64,000 nt of DNA from an uncultured Granulosicoccaceae bacterium (lineage in GTDB: Bacteria > Pseudomonadota > Gammaproteobacteria > Granulosicoccales > Granulosicoccaceae), in NCBI GenBank assembly GCA_937951345.1, contig CALFCF010000046.1, positions 54,327-118,326 of the forward strand. The letters run 5' to 3'. Of the stretch, positions 53,432-62,491 are shown one piece after another (positions within the stretch are counted from its first letter, which is position 1; each line of letters begins with the position of its first letter). The position numbers and the translations under genes are program-made. The notes beneath the pieces are model-generated. The model was not told the origin of the DNA. It was given only the letters and a program-made list of their open reading frames with translations, and did not search any database.

Positions 53432-53822
53432 TAGCCTGCTCTTTTCATAAAGGGTTCGCCACCAGAGTCTGGCTACCTAAGCAGGTCGCTCGATTGAGCG
53501 AAATTCGTAGAAGTCTACGGGTTGAGCTAAATCGAGTGAGCTGTGACGGCAGACGGGCACTGGGGGTGAATAGAAAACAGTGTGCGAATACCCGCAGCGA
53601 CGCTAACACTGCTTTTCTAACTGGAAATTGCTTAAGGAACCTCTGATTTATTACCTGCGTTGTCATAGCGGCGTTGAAATTTGGCTTAAAATGCTCATGT
53701 ATTTGCATATACACTGCGCTTTTTCGCCAAATTTCGCCTTGCTCTGACTGCCTCGCTTAATAAATCAGAGGCTCCTTAGTTTTCAATATCACTGTTTTCG
53801 CCTTCATGAATAGAGCAGGCTA
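53432..53822 (-). mobile_element. IR247 repeat, copy 5, interrupted by a second element
   Basis: Reverse-oriented copy flanked by GCTAG on both sides (GGCTAGCC left, GGCTAGCT right). Without the nested 141-bp element and its TTA duplication it measures 247 bp, the same as copies 4 and 6. The left part keeps the frame FPVRKAVLASLRVFAHCFLF open. The nested insertion removes only the start of that frame. Confidence 0.93.
53635..53775. mobile_element. Nested MITE-2 element, 141 bp
   Basis: Inserted in IR247 copy 5. Its ends are AGGAACCTCTGATTTATT and, inverted, GGAGCCTCTGATTTATT, and TTA is found on both sides (53632-53634 and 53776-53778), which the uninterrupted copies have only once. A 3-bp TNA duplication with such ends is what IS1031/IS427-type (IS5 family) elements produce. 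Inside is another inverted pair (GAAATTTGGC and GCCAAATTTC). No coding capacity is seen. A solo end is present at 48747. Confidence 0.85.
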
Positions 53823-53902
53823 GCTCGCTTGTGATCTGACACCGGGAATGTAGCTTCGGTGTTCCTGGAAAAAAACTAATTGAAGTTGTGCGAGCCGATG
53901 TG

Positions 53903-54253
53903 TCAGTTGGTTGCGTGATAGTCGATGCTGTCCGCGGGTACCTGCTCACGGTTGTCGTGGCTGTAGTCACGCAACACTGAAACAACCCGGATGCGATATT
54001 TCTGGAAGTAGGCGGAGCGACCGGCTTGCTGGGCTTGGCGATGTTCAACGGTATTGCGCCATTCGTTGACGGCCTCTTCGTCACGGAAAGTGCTGACGGA
54101 AAGCAGTTTTTCAGGGTCGGTCAAGCTTTGAAATCGCTCGACTGATATAAATCCGTCAATTTGCTCAACCAATGTACGCATATCAGCCGCCATCTCAAGA
54201 TAGGGCTGTTTGTATTCGGCGTGCGGCCAGACTTCGAAAATGATGACTATCAT
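53903..54253 (-). CDS. Antibiotic biosynthesis monooxygenase (ABM) domain protein
   Basis: A 116-residue dimeric alpha-beta barrel protein. MIVIIFEVWPHAEYKQPYLE opens it, followed by IDGFISVERFQSLTDPEKLL, FRDEEAVNEWRNTVEHRQAQ and RVVSVLRDYSHDNREQVPAD. This pattern (x-W-R-x-x-x-E-H) is common in ABM-domain proteins of unknown function found across proteobacteria. They act on quinones, haem or small aromatic compounds, or serve as stress proteins. It stands alone, divergent from the cobS gene. Confidence 0.85.
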   Translation of the reverse strand: MIVIIFEVWPHAEYKQPYLEMAADMRTLVEQIDGFISVERFQSLTDPEKLLSVSTFRDEEAVNEWRNTVEHRQAQQAGRSAYFQKYRIRVVSVLRDYSHDNREQVPADSIDYHATN

Positions 54254-54396
54254 ATGTGTGTTACTCGACAGTTTTCGGGTGCAGCTCCGGGTGATCGAGG
54301 ATGCTGATCAACAGGAGTGACATCGGGGTTATCCGCAAATTGTATTGCTGTTGGGCATGGATTAGTATCACTGTTGACCTATAAAACACAACCGAT

Positions 54397-55389
54397 ATGA
54401 CTCAAGCTACAGTGGTCGAAACCCCGGCGGCGAACGACGACATGCCGGACACCACCGTTTCAGTACGCGACACGTTTGGACTGGACATCGATTTGGATGT
54501 GCCGGCATACAGCGTGCGCGCCGGCCAAGTGCCGGAGCTGGATCCGGACTACATTTTCGACAAACGCACCACCATGGCCATCCTTTCCGGATTCGTGCAT
54601 GACTGGCGCGTACTGGTCAGTGGCTATCATGGCACTGGAAAATCCACCCATATTGAACAGGTTGCAGCACGCCTCAATTGGCCGTGTGTGCGCATAAACC
54701 TGGATAGCCATGTCAGTCGAATCGATCTGATCGGTAAGGATGCGATCGTGCTGCGTGACGGCAAGCAGGTGACGGAATTTCAGGATGGTATATTGCCCTG
54801 GGCTTACCAGCGCAATGTCGCATTGGTATTTGACGAGTATGATGCCGGACGTCCGGATGTAATGTTCGTTATCCAGCGTGTGCTCGAAGCGTCAGGCAAA
54901 CTGACTCTGCTTGACCAAAGTCGCATACTGCGGCCGCATCCGGCATTCCGTTTTTTCGCTACTGCCAATACAGTGGGTCTGGGTGATACCACAGGTCTCT
55001 ATCACGGCACACAACAAATCAATCAGGCGCAGATGGATCGCTGGACGATTACCACCATCCTGAACTATCTACCGCATGAACAGGAAGTCAGCGTTGTGTT
55101 GGCGAAAGCACCTCACATGCAGGATGAACAGGGCAAGCAGACGGTTGACCGAATGGTACGGCTTGCTTCAATGACACGAAGTGCCTTTCTGAATGGCGAC
55201 CTGGCAACGGTGATGAGCCCACGCACCGTTATCGCCTGGACGCAGAACGCGCGTTTCTTCAAGGATCTTGGCATGGCATTCGAGCTGACTTTCCTGAACA
55301 AGTGCGATGCAACCGAACAGTCCATCATCGCAGAGTTCTATCAACGCGTATTTGGCGAAGAGCTTGGCAGTGGCGAGGAAAGCTACTAG
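54397..55389 (+). CDS. cobS: CobS-type AAA+ ATPase
   Basis: A 330-residue MoxR/CobS-class ATPase. [15 protein letters not shown] and [17 protein letters not shown] form the CobS N-terminal region. Walker A is [18 protein letters not shown] at about residue 77, Walker B is [20 protein letters not shown], and sensor 1 is [16 protein letters not shown]. In cobalamin-making bacteria, CobS and CobT form the chaperone that powers cobalt insertion by CobN. Here it is followed after 24 bp by cobT; no cobN or other cob gene is in the window. The pair could instead serve another metal-insertion or activation reaction. Confidence 0.92.
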   Translation: MTQATVVETPAANDDMPDTTVSVRDTFGLDIDLDVPAYSVRAGQVPELDPDYIFDKRTTMAILSGFVHDWRVLVSGYHGTGKSTHIEQVAARLNWPCVRINLDSHVSRIDLIGKDAIVLRDGKQVTEFQDGILPWAYQRNVALVFDEYDAGRPDVMFVIQRVLEASGKLTLLDQSRILRPHPAFRFFATANTVGLGDTTGLYHGTQQINQAQMDRWTITTILNYLPHEQEVSVVLAKAPHMQDEQGKQTVDRMVRLASMTRSAFLNGDLATVMSPRTVIAWTQNARFFKDLGMAFELTFLNKCDATEQSIIAEFYQRVFGEELGSGEESY

Positions 55390-55413
55390 GTCCTCGTAGC
55401 CTGCACATCTATC

Positions 55414-57264
55414 GTGGCAAACGATCTGGAACAACAAGCGCAAGTCGGTCAAACCGATGCAGTGCCTGCGCGCTCTGCAGACCAGGTTAAACAATCCATT
55501 GCTGCCTGTTCACGGGCGGTCTCGCAAGATCGGCAGCTGGATGTAGAGTTTGTTGCCGGCGAATTTGAATTCGATGCGAGTCAGAACAAACTGTCCTCAG
55601 TACGCGATAACGCCAGTCGCGCAGAAATAGCCACGACCCGCGGTCAGGGTGATTCGATCGCACTCTATCGACACCTGCATGATGCGGCGATTCACCAACG
55701 CTTCCAGCCCGGTTCGCTAGCTGCCAAAACTGTCTTTGCGATGGCCGAGCAGCTGCGTTGCGAGGCACATGGCTCAGAGAACCTGCCAGGCATTCGCGAC
55801 AATCTTGATGCTCACATGCAGCAACACTACGAACGTGTTTTGTCTTCGCGCCCGGCGACCCGCGAAGCATTGCCAATGGAAGAGGCTATTGCATTAAAGT
55901 TGCGTGAAAAATTCATGCAGCGACCGTTACCGGAGGCGGCGCGTCAGATTCTCGATCCGTGGAGTGACTGGCTGGACGAGATAATGCGACCACAGCTCGC
56001 GACAGAAGAGTTTGATCTTGCCGATCAGGCAGCTTTCGCCAAGCGTATCAGGCAGTTGTTGCAGCGCATGCAGATAGAGGATGTCGATGCTGATGCTGAA
56101 CCCGGCGATGATGTAGAAGAACAGAACAGCGAAGAAACCGAACAGCCGGAAAGCGCCGGTGACGATGACTCGGAAACTGAAGACGGCGATGATCAGCAGC
56201 AGGAGAGCAGTGATGAGCAGGCCAGTCAGGATGAAGCCGATGCCGAAGATTCTGCAGAAGATTCTATGGACACCCGTGCGGAGGAGCCGGGTAGTATCTG
56301 GCGCCCTGACAGTGGTGTGCGGCAGGTCGGTGACCTGCATGAATACAAGGTATTCACGCGCGAGTTCGATGAAATCGTCAAGCCCCAGGATTTGTGTAGC
56401 AGCGAAGAGCTGACACTGTTACGCGCAACGCTCGACCAACATGTGGGTGATCTGCAAAAATCCGTTGGCCGGTTTGCCAACCGATTGCAACGCAGTTTAC
56501 TGGCTCAGCAAAACCGCTCCTGGGACTTTGATCTGGAGGAGGGGCAGCTCGATACATCACGTCTAACTCGTGTCTTGACTGATCCACTGCATCCACTGAG
56601 TTTCAAGCAAGAGCAGGACACTGCGTTCCGCGATACCGTGGTGACTTTATTGCTGGACAACTCAGGGTCAATGCACGGCCGCTCCATCAGAGTGGCCGCC
56701 GTTTGCGCGGACATCCTGTCTTCAACGTTAGAGCGTTGCGGGGTCCGTGTGGAAATACTTGGCTTCACAACCTGCGCCTGGAAAGGAGGCCGTTCGCGAG
56801 AGCAATGGGTGGGTGCAGGCTATCCATCGAACCCGGGCCGGCTTAACGACATTCGCCATATCATCTACAAATCAGCCGATATGCCGTGGCGCCGGGCCCG
56901 CCGTAATCTGGGCCTGATGATGCGCAAGGGGTTGTTGAAAGAAAACATCGATGGTGAAGCATTGATTTGGGCCTATAACCGCTTGCGCGCACGTCCTGAG
57001 AGTCGCAAGATTCTGATGATGATATCCGACGGTGCACCGATAGATGATTCAACCTTGTCTACCAATCCCGGGCGGTTTCTGGAAAGGCATCTGCGTGCTG
57101 TGATTGATCAGATTCAAAAAGGCGCGAATGCAGAGTTGGTTGCAATCGGAATCGGTCATGATGTGGGCCAGTACTATGAACGTGCCGCGACCATTGTTGA
57201 TGTCGGACAGTTGGCCGGTGCCATGACTGAGCAGTTAGCTGATTTGTTTGCGCAGCCGGGATAA
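55414..57264 (+). CDS. cobT: CobT-type vWA protein
   Basis: A 616-residue CobT with a GTG start at 55414. The N-terminal helical domain (about 30-215) has [20 protein letters not shown]. Next comes a highly acidic linker (about 225-295, rich in Asp, Glu, Gln and Ser), as in known CobT. The C-terminal vWA domain (about 405-616) has the MIDAS motif [20 protein letters not shown] and [16 protein letters not shown]. It works with CobS. The last eight codons (ADLFAQPG) and the following 50 bp are repeated imperfectly at 63797-63871, on the far side of an accessory block. Confidence 0.92.
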   Translation: MANDLEQQAQVGQTDAVPARSADQVKQSIAACSRAVSQDRQLDVEFVAGEFEFDASQNKLSSVRDNASRAEIATTRGQGDSIALYRHLHDAAIHQRFQPGSLAAKTVFAMAEQLRCEAHGSENLPGIRDNLDAHMQQHYERVLSSRPATREALPMEEAIALKLREKFMQRPLPEAARQILDPWSDWLDEIMRPQLATEEFDLADQAAFAKRIRQLLQRMQIEDVDADAEPGDDVEEQNSEETEQPESAGDDDSETEDGDDQQQESSDEQASQDEADAEDSAEDSMDTRAEEPGSIWRPDSGVRQVGDLHEYKVFTREFDEIVKPQDLCSSEELTLLRATLDQHVGDLQKSVGRFANRLQRSLLAQQNRSWDFDLEEGQLDTSRLTRVLTDPLHPLSFKQEQDTAFRDTVVTLLLDNSGSMHGRSIRVAAVCADILSSTLERCGVRVEILGFTTCAWKGGRSREQWVGAGYPSNPGRLNDIRHIIYKSADMPWRRARRNLGLMMRKGLLKENIDGEALIWAYNRLRARPESRKILMMISDGAPIDDSTLSTNPGRFLERHLRAVIDQIQKGANAELVAIGIGHDVGQYYERAATIVDVGQLAGAMTEQLADLFAQPG

Positions 57265-57312
57265 AATCTTTAGCTGCAAACAGGTTGTTTTCTAATTCTC
57301 GACCGGGCTTGC
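57238..57312. repeat. Left copy of a 75-bp direct repeat flanking an accessory block
   Basis: It covers the last codons of cobT, its stop, and the next 48 bp (ending ATTCTCGACCGGGCTTGC). The same sequence with eight mismatches and a 1-bp gap lies at 63797-63871. On the minus strand its distal part also reads ASPVEN-stop, the end of the gene that begins beyond the right copy. So this copy carries a 3' remnant of that gene. Confidence 0.88.
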
Positions 57313-57460
57313 ATCAGATGAGGATTCGGTGTCCCACTACGCCAAATTGGGCGCATGCCACCTGCTTGACAGTTCCCGCACTACTCGCCGTACACACTTT
57401 ATTTTTCCTATACTCGCTACACTGACGCCAACCTCCCGCTGAACTATTTACGGAACTCTA

Positions 57461-58951
57461 TTGAACTTATCACTACTGTCGCGGTTGCCCGCCGACTGGG
57501 TTGGCAATATTCGCGCTGACGTGCTTGCCGGCCTTGTCGTCGCCCTGGCGTTAATTCCAGAGGCAATTGCTTTTTCTATCATTGCCGGCGTCGACCCCAA
57601 AGTGGGTTTGTACGCCTCGTTTTCCATCGCCGTGATTGTCGCAATCACTGGTGGCAGGCCCGGGATGATCTCGGCTGCCACGGCTGCGACTGCCGTACTC
57701 ATGGTCACGCTTGTTAAAGAGCATGGATTGCAGTACCTGTTAGCAGCCACGATCGTCGCCGGGCTTATCCAGATTGCGGCGGGACTGCTAAAGCTGGGTC
57801 ACCTGATGAAATTTGTATCGCGGTCGGTCATCACAGGCTTTGTCAACGCCCTTGCCATTCTCATCTTCCTGGCCCAAATGCCTGAGATCATCGGCTCCCC
57901 GACGTTGAACTACATCATGATCGCCGCGGGGTTGGCGATTATCTACCTGGTACCTCATCTGACTAAGGTCGTACCCTCGCCACTGATTTGCATCATTGTT
58001 CTGACATTCATTGCGGTCGTATTCGATTTCGACATTCGTGCCGTTGGCGACATGGGTGAGTTGCCATCCACTCTGCCTGTATTTTTGTTACCAGACATCC
58101 CTTTAACGTTTGAAACTCTCTATATCATCTTGCCCTATTCAGCGGCGGTGGCCGCTGTCGGCCTGCTTGAATCACTGATGACCGCCACCATCGTTGATGA
58201 ACTAACAGACACGAAGAGTGACAAAAACCGAGAGTGTATTGGCCAAGGCATCGCAAATACCGCCACTGGATTCATTGGCGGTATGGCGGGTTGTGCGATG
58301 ATCGGTCAGTCCATTATTAACGTTAAGTCTGGTGGACGCGGTAGGTTATCAACCTTTTGCGCTGGCATTTTTCTGTTGATAATGATTGTGTTCCTAGGAG
58401 ATTGGGTCAAACAAATCCCCATGGCGGCGTTGGTCGCGATCATGATCATGGTCGCTATCGGTACGTTCAGTTGGTCATCGATAAAAAACATCAAGACTCA
58501 CCCGCGAAGCTCCTCATTGGTTATGTTGTCGACGGTTTTTGTTGTCGTCGCTACTCATAATCTTGCTCTTGGCGTACTGACAGGCGTGCTTTTCTCCGGG
58601 ATCGCGTTCGCAGGTAAGATTGCACAAATCTTCGCGGTGACATCAACGCTGTCTTCAGACGGGAGCCATCGTACCTACGTCGTCAAAGGGCAGTTGTTTT
58701 TCGCCTCTGTCGATGAGTTTAATGCATCGTTCGATTTTAAAGAGGCAATTGAAAACATCACGATCGATATGCAACATGCTCATATATGGGATATATCGAG
58801 CGTAGCCGCTGTCGATATGGTGGTACTCAAGTTCAAACGCGAGGGGGCTGACGTTGAGCTTGTTGGTATGAACGAAGCCAGTGAAACGATCGTTGATAAA
58901 CTTGCTCTGCACGACAAACCCGGCGCGTTAGAGCGAATGGTGGACCACTAA
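57461..58951 (+). CDS. SulP family anion transporter with STAS domain
   Basis: A 496-residue SulP protein with a likely TTG start at 57461. About 10-14 membrane segments fill residues 20-400. [20 protein letters not shown] and [20 protein letters not shown] are the family signature, and [20 protein letters not shown] lies in the last third. A short STAS domain (about 400-496) contains [20 protein letters not shown]. SulP proteins carry sulfate, bicarbonate or other anions, often with Na+ or H+. Its stop overlaps the start of a UspA gene (TAATG). Similar SulP-UspA pairs exist in other bacteria and some are suspected bicarbonate transporters. It is the first gene of the inserted block. Confidence 0.92.
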   Translation: MNLSLLSRLPADWVGNIRADVLAGLVVALALIPEAIAFSIIAGVDPKVGLYASFSIAVIVAITGGRPGMISAATAATAVLMVTLVKEHGLQYLLAATIVAGLIQIAAGLLKLGHLMKFVSRSVITGFVNALAILIFLAQMPEIIGSPTLNYIMIAAGLAIIYLVPHLTKVVPSPLICIIVLTFIAVVFDFDIRAVGDMGELPSTLPVFLLPDIPLTFETLYIILPYSAAVAAVGLLESLMTATIVDELTDTKSDKNRECIGQGIANTATGFIGGMAGCAMIGQSIINVKSGGRGRLSTFCAGIFLLIMIVFLGDWVKQIPMAALVAIMIMVAIGTFSWSSIKNIKTHPRSSSLVMLSTVFVVVATHNLALGVLTGVLFSGIAFAGKIAQIFAVTSTLSSDGSHRTYVVKGQLFFASVDEFNASFDFKEAIENITIDMQHAHIWDISSVAAVDMVVLKFKREGADVELVGMNEASETIVDKLALHDKPGALERMVDH

Positions 58952-59814
58952 TGCAAACCGTTAACAAAGTATTGGCCTTTATTGATGGGTCTGACTATGC
59001 CAAAAGCGTTTGCGATCACGCCGCCTGGATCGCTACACGCACCGATGCATCCATTGAAGTCATGCATGTGCTGGGGCGCCGCGATGTTGCGGACGATAAC
59101 ATCGATCTTAGCGGCACCATCGGCCTGGGTGCGCGAACCGCGCTATTAGAAGAACTCGCTGAGTTGGATACACAAAAAGCTAAGGTGCTACAAAAACGCG
59201 GTCGAGCCTTGCTGGAAGGCGCGCGCAATCGTTTGACTACAGCGGGTGTTACCCAGGTCGACTCAAAGTTGCGTCACGGCGAAATCGCTGAAACGGCGCT
59301 GTCTTACCACGATCAGATTGAGTTGATTGTGATTGGCAAACGTGGTGAAGCCGCTGACTTTGATGCATTGCATTTGGGGTCAAACTTAGAGCGCGTGGCA
59401 CGCGCGGTTAAAACGCCGATCCTGGTGGCCTCTCGTGCGTTCAATCCGATCAAACGGTTTGTTGTGGCCTTCGATGGCGGTAAAAGTATTCTCAAAGGCA
59501 TCCAGCATATCGCTGACAACCCTGTGTTTAACGATCTTCACTGTCATCTACTGTGTGTCGGCACTCCGACCAACGACGTGGCGAGCAAAGTTGAATCATC
59601 CGCTGAGTTACTGCGCGCCAAAGGCTACAGCGTGTCCACTGAGATGTGTAGCGGTCAACCAGAGGTTGAAATTGCCAGAGGGATAAAGGACGAAGATGCA
59701 GATCTGCTTATTATGGGTGCTTTTGGCCACTCGCGCATCCGCCAACTCATTATTGGCTCCACGACGACTGAGATGATCCGCTCGTGCTTTGTGCCAGTGA
59801 TGTTGTTTCGCTAG
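58951..59814 (+). CDS. Tandem universal stress protein (UspA x2)
   Basis: A 287-residue protein with two UspA folds. The first (1-145) opens KVLAFIDGSDYAKSVCDHAA and ends ELIVIGKRGEAADFDALHLG. The second (150-287) opens KRFVVAFDGGKSILKGIQ and ends LLIMGAFGHSRIRQLIIGST, the ATP-binding G-x2-G-x9-G(S/T) motif being intact only there. It probably regulates or senses for the co-translated SulP transporter. Its stop codon TAG at 59812-59814 is also the first TAG of an IR247 repeat. The sequence on the other side of the repeat would also have supplied TAG, so the insertion hit the original stop codon without changing the protein. Confidence 0.92.
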   Translation: MQTVNKVLAFIDGSDYAKSVCDHAAWIATRTDASIEVMHVLGRRDVADDNIDLSGTIGLGARTALLEELAELDTQKAKVLQKRGRALLEGARNRLTTAGVTQVDSKLRHGEIAETALSYHDQIELIVIGKRGEAADFDALHLGSNLERVARAVKTPILVASRAFNPIKRFVVAFDGGKSILKGIQHIADNPVFNDLHCHLLCVGTPTNDVASKVESSAELLRAKGYSVSTEMCSGQPEVEIARGIKDEDADLLIMGAFGHSRIRQLIIGSTTTEMIRSCFVPVMLFR

Positions 59815-60058
59815 CCTGCTCTATTCATGAAGGGTTCGCCACCAGAGTCTGGCTACCTAAGCAGATCGCTCGATTGAGCGAAATTCGTAGAAATCTACGG
59901 GTTGAGCTCAACCGAGTGAGCTGCGACGGCAGACGGGCACTGGTGGTGAACAGTAAACAGTGTGCGAATACCCGCAGCGACGCTAAAACTGCTTTTCTAA
60001 CTGGAAATGGCTTAGTTTTCAGTGTCACTGTTTTCGACTTCGTGAATAGAGCAGGCTA
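59812..60058 (-). mobile_element. IR247 repeat, copy 6
   Basis: A full 247-bp copy in reverse orientation, flanked by GCTAG on the left and GCTAG on the right, so the target CTAG with TA duplication is fully readable. It begins inside the UspA stop codon. Internal frame 59825-60028 (minus strand, 67 codons) and the opposite frame are both open. This copy has more private changes than the others, for example TAGTTTTC kept but GAAATGGC for GAAATTGC. Confidence 0.93.
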
Positions 60059-60096
60059 GAGCGTCGATCTGTATCTGTTCTGCCAAACGGCATCGA

Positions 60097-60506
60097 TCAT
60101 TCTTTAACGGCCCCCGTCATAGCGGATACATAGTGTTCGACAAAAACGCGTAGAGAATCACCAGTGGCAGGGAACCGAACAGCGCACCGGCCATAATCGA
60201 CCCCCAGCGACAGGCGTCACAGTCCGTGAATGATGTCACGATCGCTACCACGGTATACAACATCGTATTGAACACAGACAACCAGAACACCGGGTCGTCC
60301 CACATCCAGATGTAGTTTTCAAGGTCAATAAAAATACCCGGGCGCCCGATGCGAACATCGGTAAAGCATAATATAGAGCCGAGCACGAGCGGGTAAGCAA
60401 GAAACAGCAACAAAAATGCCATCGCTGGCACCATGAACCAGAACCCAAGCCAGTTGTGATTGCCTTTCAAGCGAGACCATAGGGACGGCTCACTGTGATC
60501 GAGCAC
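60097..60506 (-). pseudogene. Chimeric remnant of two ABC sugar permease genes
   Basis: From an ATG at 60506 the frame reads like the start of a MalF/UgpA-type permease (WLGFWFMVPAMAFLLLFLAY, then VRIGRPGIFIDLENYIWMW and PVFWLSVFNTMLYTVVAIV). It then jumps to the end of a MalG-type permease (RWGSIMAGALFGSLPLVILY). Shortly after, a change in a T-run shifts the frame; the true ending VEHYVSAMTGAVKE is found in the next frame and stops at 60097. A deletion therefore fused two neighbouring permease genes and the product later frameshifted. No other transporter gene remains. Confidence 0.82.
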
Positions 60507-60863
60507 GGCCCGTGGATTTCATTGCCAAGGTGGCCGCTCTGGTGCGCAGTCCCAGGGTAAACCTGAGTCGCTACCACGGCGTATTCGCTCGGGGCGCACC
60601 TTCCGCCTAACAGCACACACCGAGCATTAGTTACGCCAGCACGGCGAGGAAAAGCTGCTCGCAGGAACACAACACAGCAAAGCCAGAACAACGAACAAAC
60701 CAATCGTCATGTGGCCATGACCAAGTCGCAAAGACTCAAGCGGGTTTTCAACATCAATGTAGAGAGCTGCCGGGTCTGCGGCGGCAAGGCCAGGGTCATT
60801 GCCGAAACGCGCGATCGAAGACAAGACGATCATCGACAAGACACTCTCCAGTGGGTGATTTAG
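60503..60863 (+). pseudogene. IS91-type (Y2) transposase remnant
   Basis: One frame reads ARPVDFIAKVAALVRSPRVN then LSRYHGVFARGAPSA and stops at 60610. A second piece from 60717 reads MTKSQRLKRVFNINVESCRV then CGGKARVIA, after which a shift into the next frame gives AIEDKTIIDKTL. These match the C-terminal part of IS91-family transposases (the RVNLVRYHGV block and the WAQRLKRVF...C..CGG zinc block). The catalytic tyrosine region is missing. The remnant overlaps the start of the ABC permease relic on the other strand. Confidence 0.82.
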
Positions 60864-61134
60864 TTAGTTCGTGAACAACCATTCTTTCTAGTAACTCACC
60901 CATATGCCGTGCAAGACTCTCATTGTACGGATCCAGTAAAAGACGCATCAAATCTGGTTTAGGTACATATCCGGAATGCCCGATTTCCTTCATTCCGCCA
61001 GATCGTGCAGCTTCTATTTCAACATCCAGCACCACGTGCAATACGAGCGCTTCCGCTCGATTTGAAACCTCTTCCAGGGGTTTGGCACAAGCATTGCCTG
61101 ACTCCGCACAAAAGTTAAAAATCAAACTATGCAA
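60796..61134 (-). CDS. Unrecognised 112-codon open frame, doubtful
   Basis: It begins 6 bp inside, and divergent from, the EAL gene and reads MHSLIFNFCAESGNACAKPL with later LLLDPYNESLARHMGELLER, which looks like amphipathic helix. Its last 20 codons run over the IS91 remnant, so if it was a gene its original end has been lost. No family is recognised and the overlap with the EAL start makes it uncertain. Confidence 0.25.
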   Translation of the reverse strand: MHSLIFNFCAESGNACAKPLEEVSNRAEALVLHVVLDVEIEAARSGGMKEIGHSGYVPKPDLMRLLLDPYNESLARHMGELLERMVVHELTKSPTGECLVDDRLVFDRAFRQ

Positions 61135-62421
61135 TTCGATGATGTCAAGAGGGCGATAGAGCGAGAGGAAATCGAACTCTGGTTCCAGCCTATTGTGTCA
61201 CTCAGTGACTTGAGCATTTCCGGTTTTGAAGGTCTGGTGCGCTGGAACCATCCTGCTGAAGGTGTGCTGGGGCCGGGTTCATTTATAGAGCACGCACTGT
61301 CTGATGATTTGTGTGAGGCATTTAACGAGCTAGTTATCATACATGCGATTCGTTTCGCTCAGAGAACTGCTGCATGGCCACAACTGAAGATTTCAATTAA
61401 CTTTGCCGCCAACGATCTCCTCGAATCGAAAATCCCGGCACGAATTCGAACACACCTTGCAACGCACAATGTATCCGCCAAAAAGATTGCCATCGAAATT
61501 ACCGAGTGTGACACTATTTTGTACGGTGAAACTGAGAGTGTTTTCAATGAACTATCACAAATGGGTATATCACTTTCAGTAGACGATTTTGGGACAGGCT
61601 ACGCATCGCTTACTCACGTTAAACATATTCCGCTGAGTACTTTAAAGATAGACAGAAGTTTCGTGCTGGCGATGGAGGAGAGTTCTGAAGATTATCTGAT
61701 TGTGGAAAACGCGTGCAATCTGGGTAATTCACTACATGTTGATGTAATTGCAGAAGGTATTGAGCGAGCTGAACAACTTGGTATCCTGAAATCTTTCGAT
61801 TGTACCCATGGGCAGGGTTTCTATTTCTCGCCGGCTGTCCCTGGTGATGAGGCTATCGAAATGCTAGCAAATCGGGATCAGTTTGCAGTACCCCAGCCGG
61901 CAAAGCCGGTATCAGGACCGAAATCAGAAGTGCGCCTCGACACTGCTCTGCAATCGTTGGAGGAAATAGTAAATTGCAGTAGCTGTCAAAGCCAGCTGGG
62001 ACTCGGAATACTCGAGCTGGTTCCGTTAAGTGTTTTTCTGAAATCGGCCAATGGTCGATTTCTATGGTCAAATAGCTATCACAGGTTAATTTCACTAACA
62101 AATAACGCAGTTTCCAACCCTGCTGCTCGTGATATACACCCCGTAGAAGAAGCTCAATCGTTCCGTGCCGATGACTTACGGGTGACTTCGACAGGTGAAG
62201 CTCTGATTGGTCGCCGCGAACCCTGCACAGTGGCGAATGGGCGCCGAGTGGAGCTGGTGACAACCAAAATTCCTATTTACAACTCAAATGGCTTGATTGT
62301 GGGAATATTGGGTTTTTGCAATGACGACGATACAGCATCGACGCTGCATGCGCTGCACCAGAGTGGTAATGCCGAAGATGATAACGGTGGTACGGTTTGC
62401 GGGCTTAATAAGGTGGCGTGA
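61129..62421 (+). CDS. EAL domain protein with C-terminal PAS domain (c-di-GMP phosphodiesterase)
   Basis: A 430-residue protein. The EAL domain fills about residues 5-250: SISGFEGLVRWNHP (EGL in place of EAL, glutamate kept), ISINFAANDLL, IAIEITECDTILYGE, LSVDDFGTGYASLTHVKHIP, LKIDRSFV, VDVIAEGIE and HGQGFYFSPAV. The metal and catalytic residues (E, N, E, DD, K, E, Q) all seem present, so hydrolysis of cyclic di-GMP to pGpG is likely. The last 140 residues look like a PAS domain (LVPLSVFLKSANGRFLWSNS, then VELVTTKIPIYNSNGLIVGI). Sensor domains usually precede EAL; the reverse order is less common. No membrane segment is present. Confidence 0.88.
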   Translation: MQFDDVKRAIEREEIELWFQPIVSLSDLSISGFEGLVRWNHPAEGVLGPGSFIEHALSDDLCEAFNELVIIHAIRFAQRTAAWPQLKISINFAANDLLESKIPARIRTHLATHNVSAKKIAIEITECDTILYGETESVFNELSQMGISLSVDDFGTGYASLTHVKHIPLSTLKIDRSFVLAMEESSEDYLIVENACNLGNSLHVDVIAEGIERAEQLGILKSFDCTHGQGFYFSPAVPGDEAIEMLANRDQFAVPQPAKPVSGPKSEVRLDTALQSLEEIVNCSSCQSQLGLGILELVPLSVFLKSANGRFLWSNSYHRLISLTNNAVSNPAARDIHPVEEAQSFRADDLRVTSTGEALIGRREPCTVANGRRVELVTTKIPIYNSNGLIVGILGFCNDDDTASTLHALHQSGNAEDDNGGTVCGLNKVA

Positions 62422-62491
62422 AATCAATAACGAATTGCAATGCTCAGCTGTCACGAGACTGTAAAAGATTCTGTGTAAACTCCCATGAAAG

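Noticed and set aside
60467..60839. Minus-strand frames of 70-78 codons between the ABC relic and the EAL gene
   Set aside because: They are antisense to the IS91 transposase pieces, which explain the sequence better.
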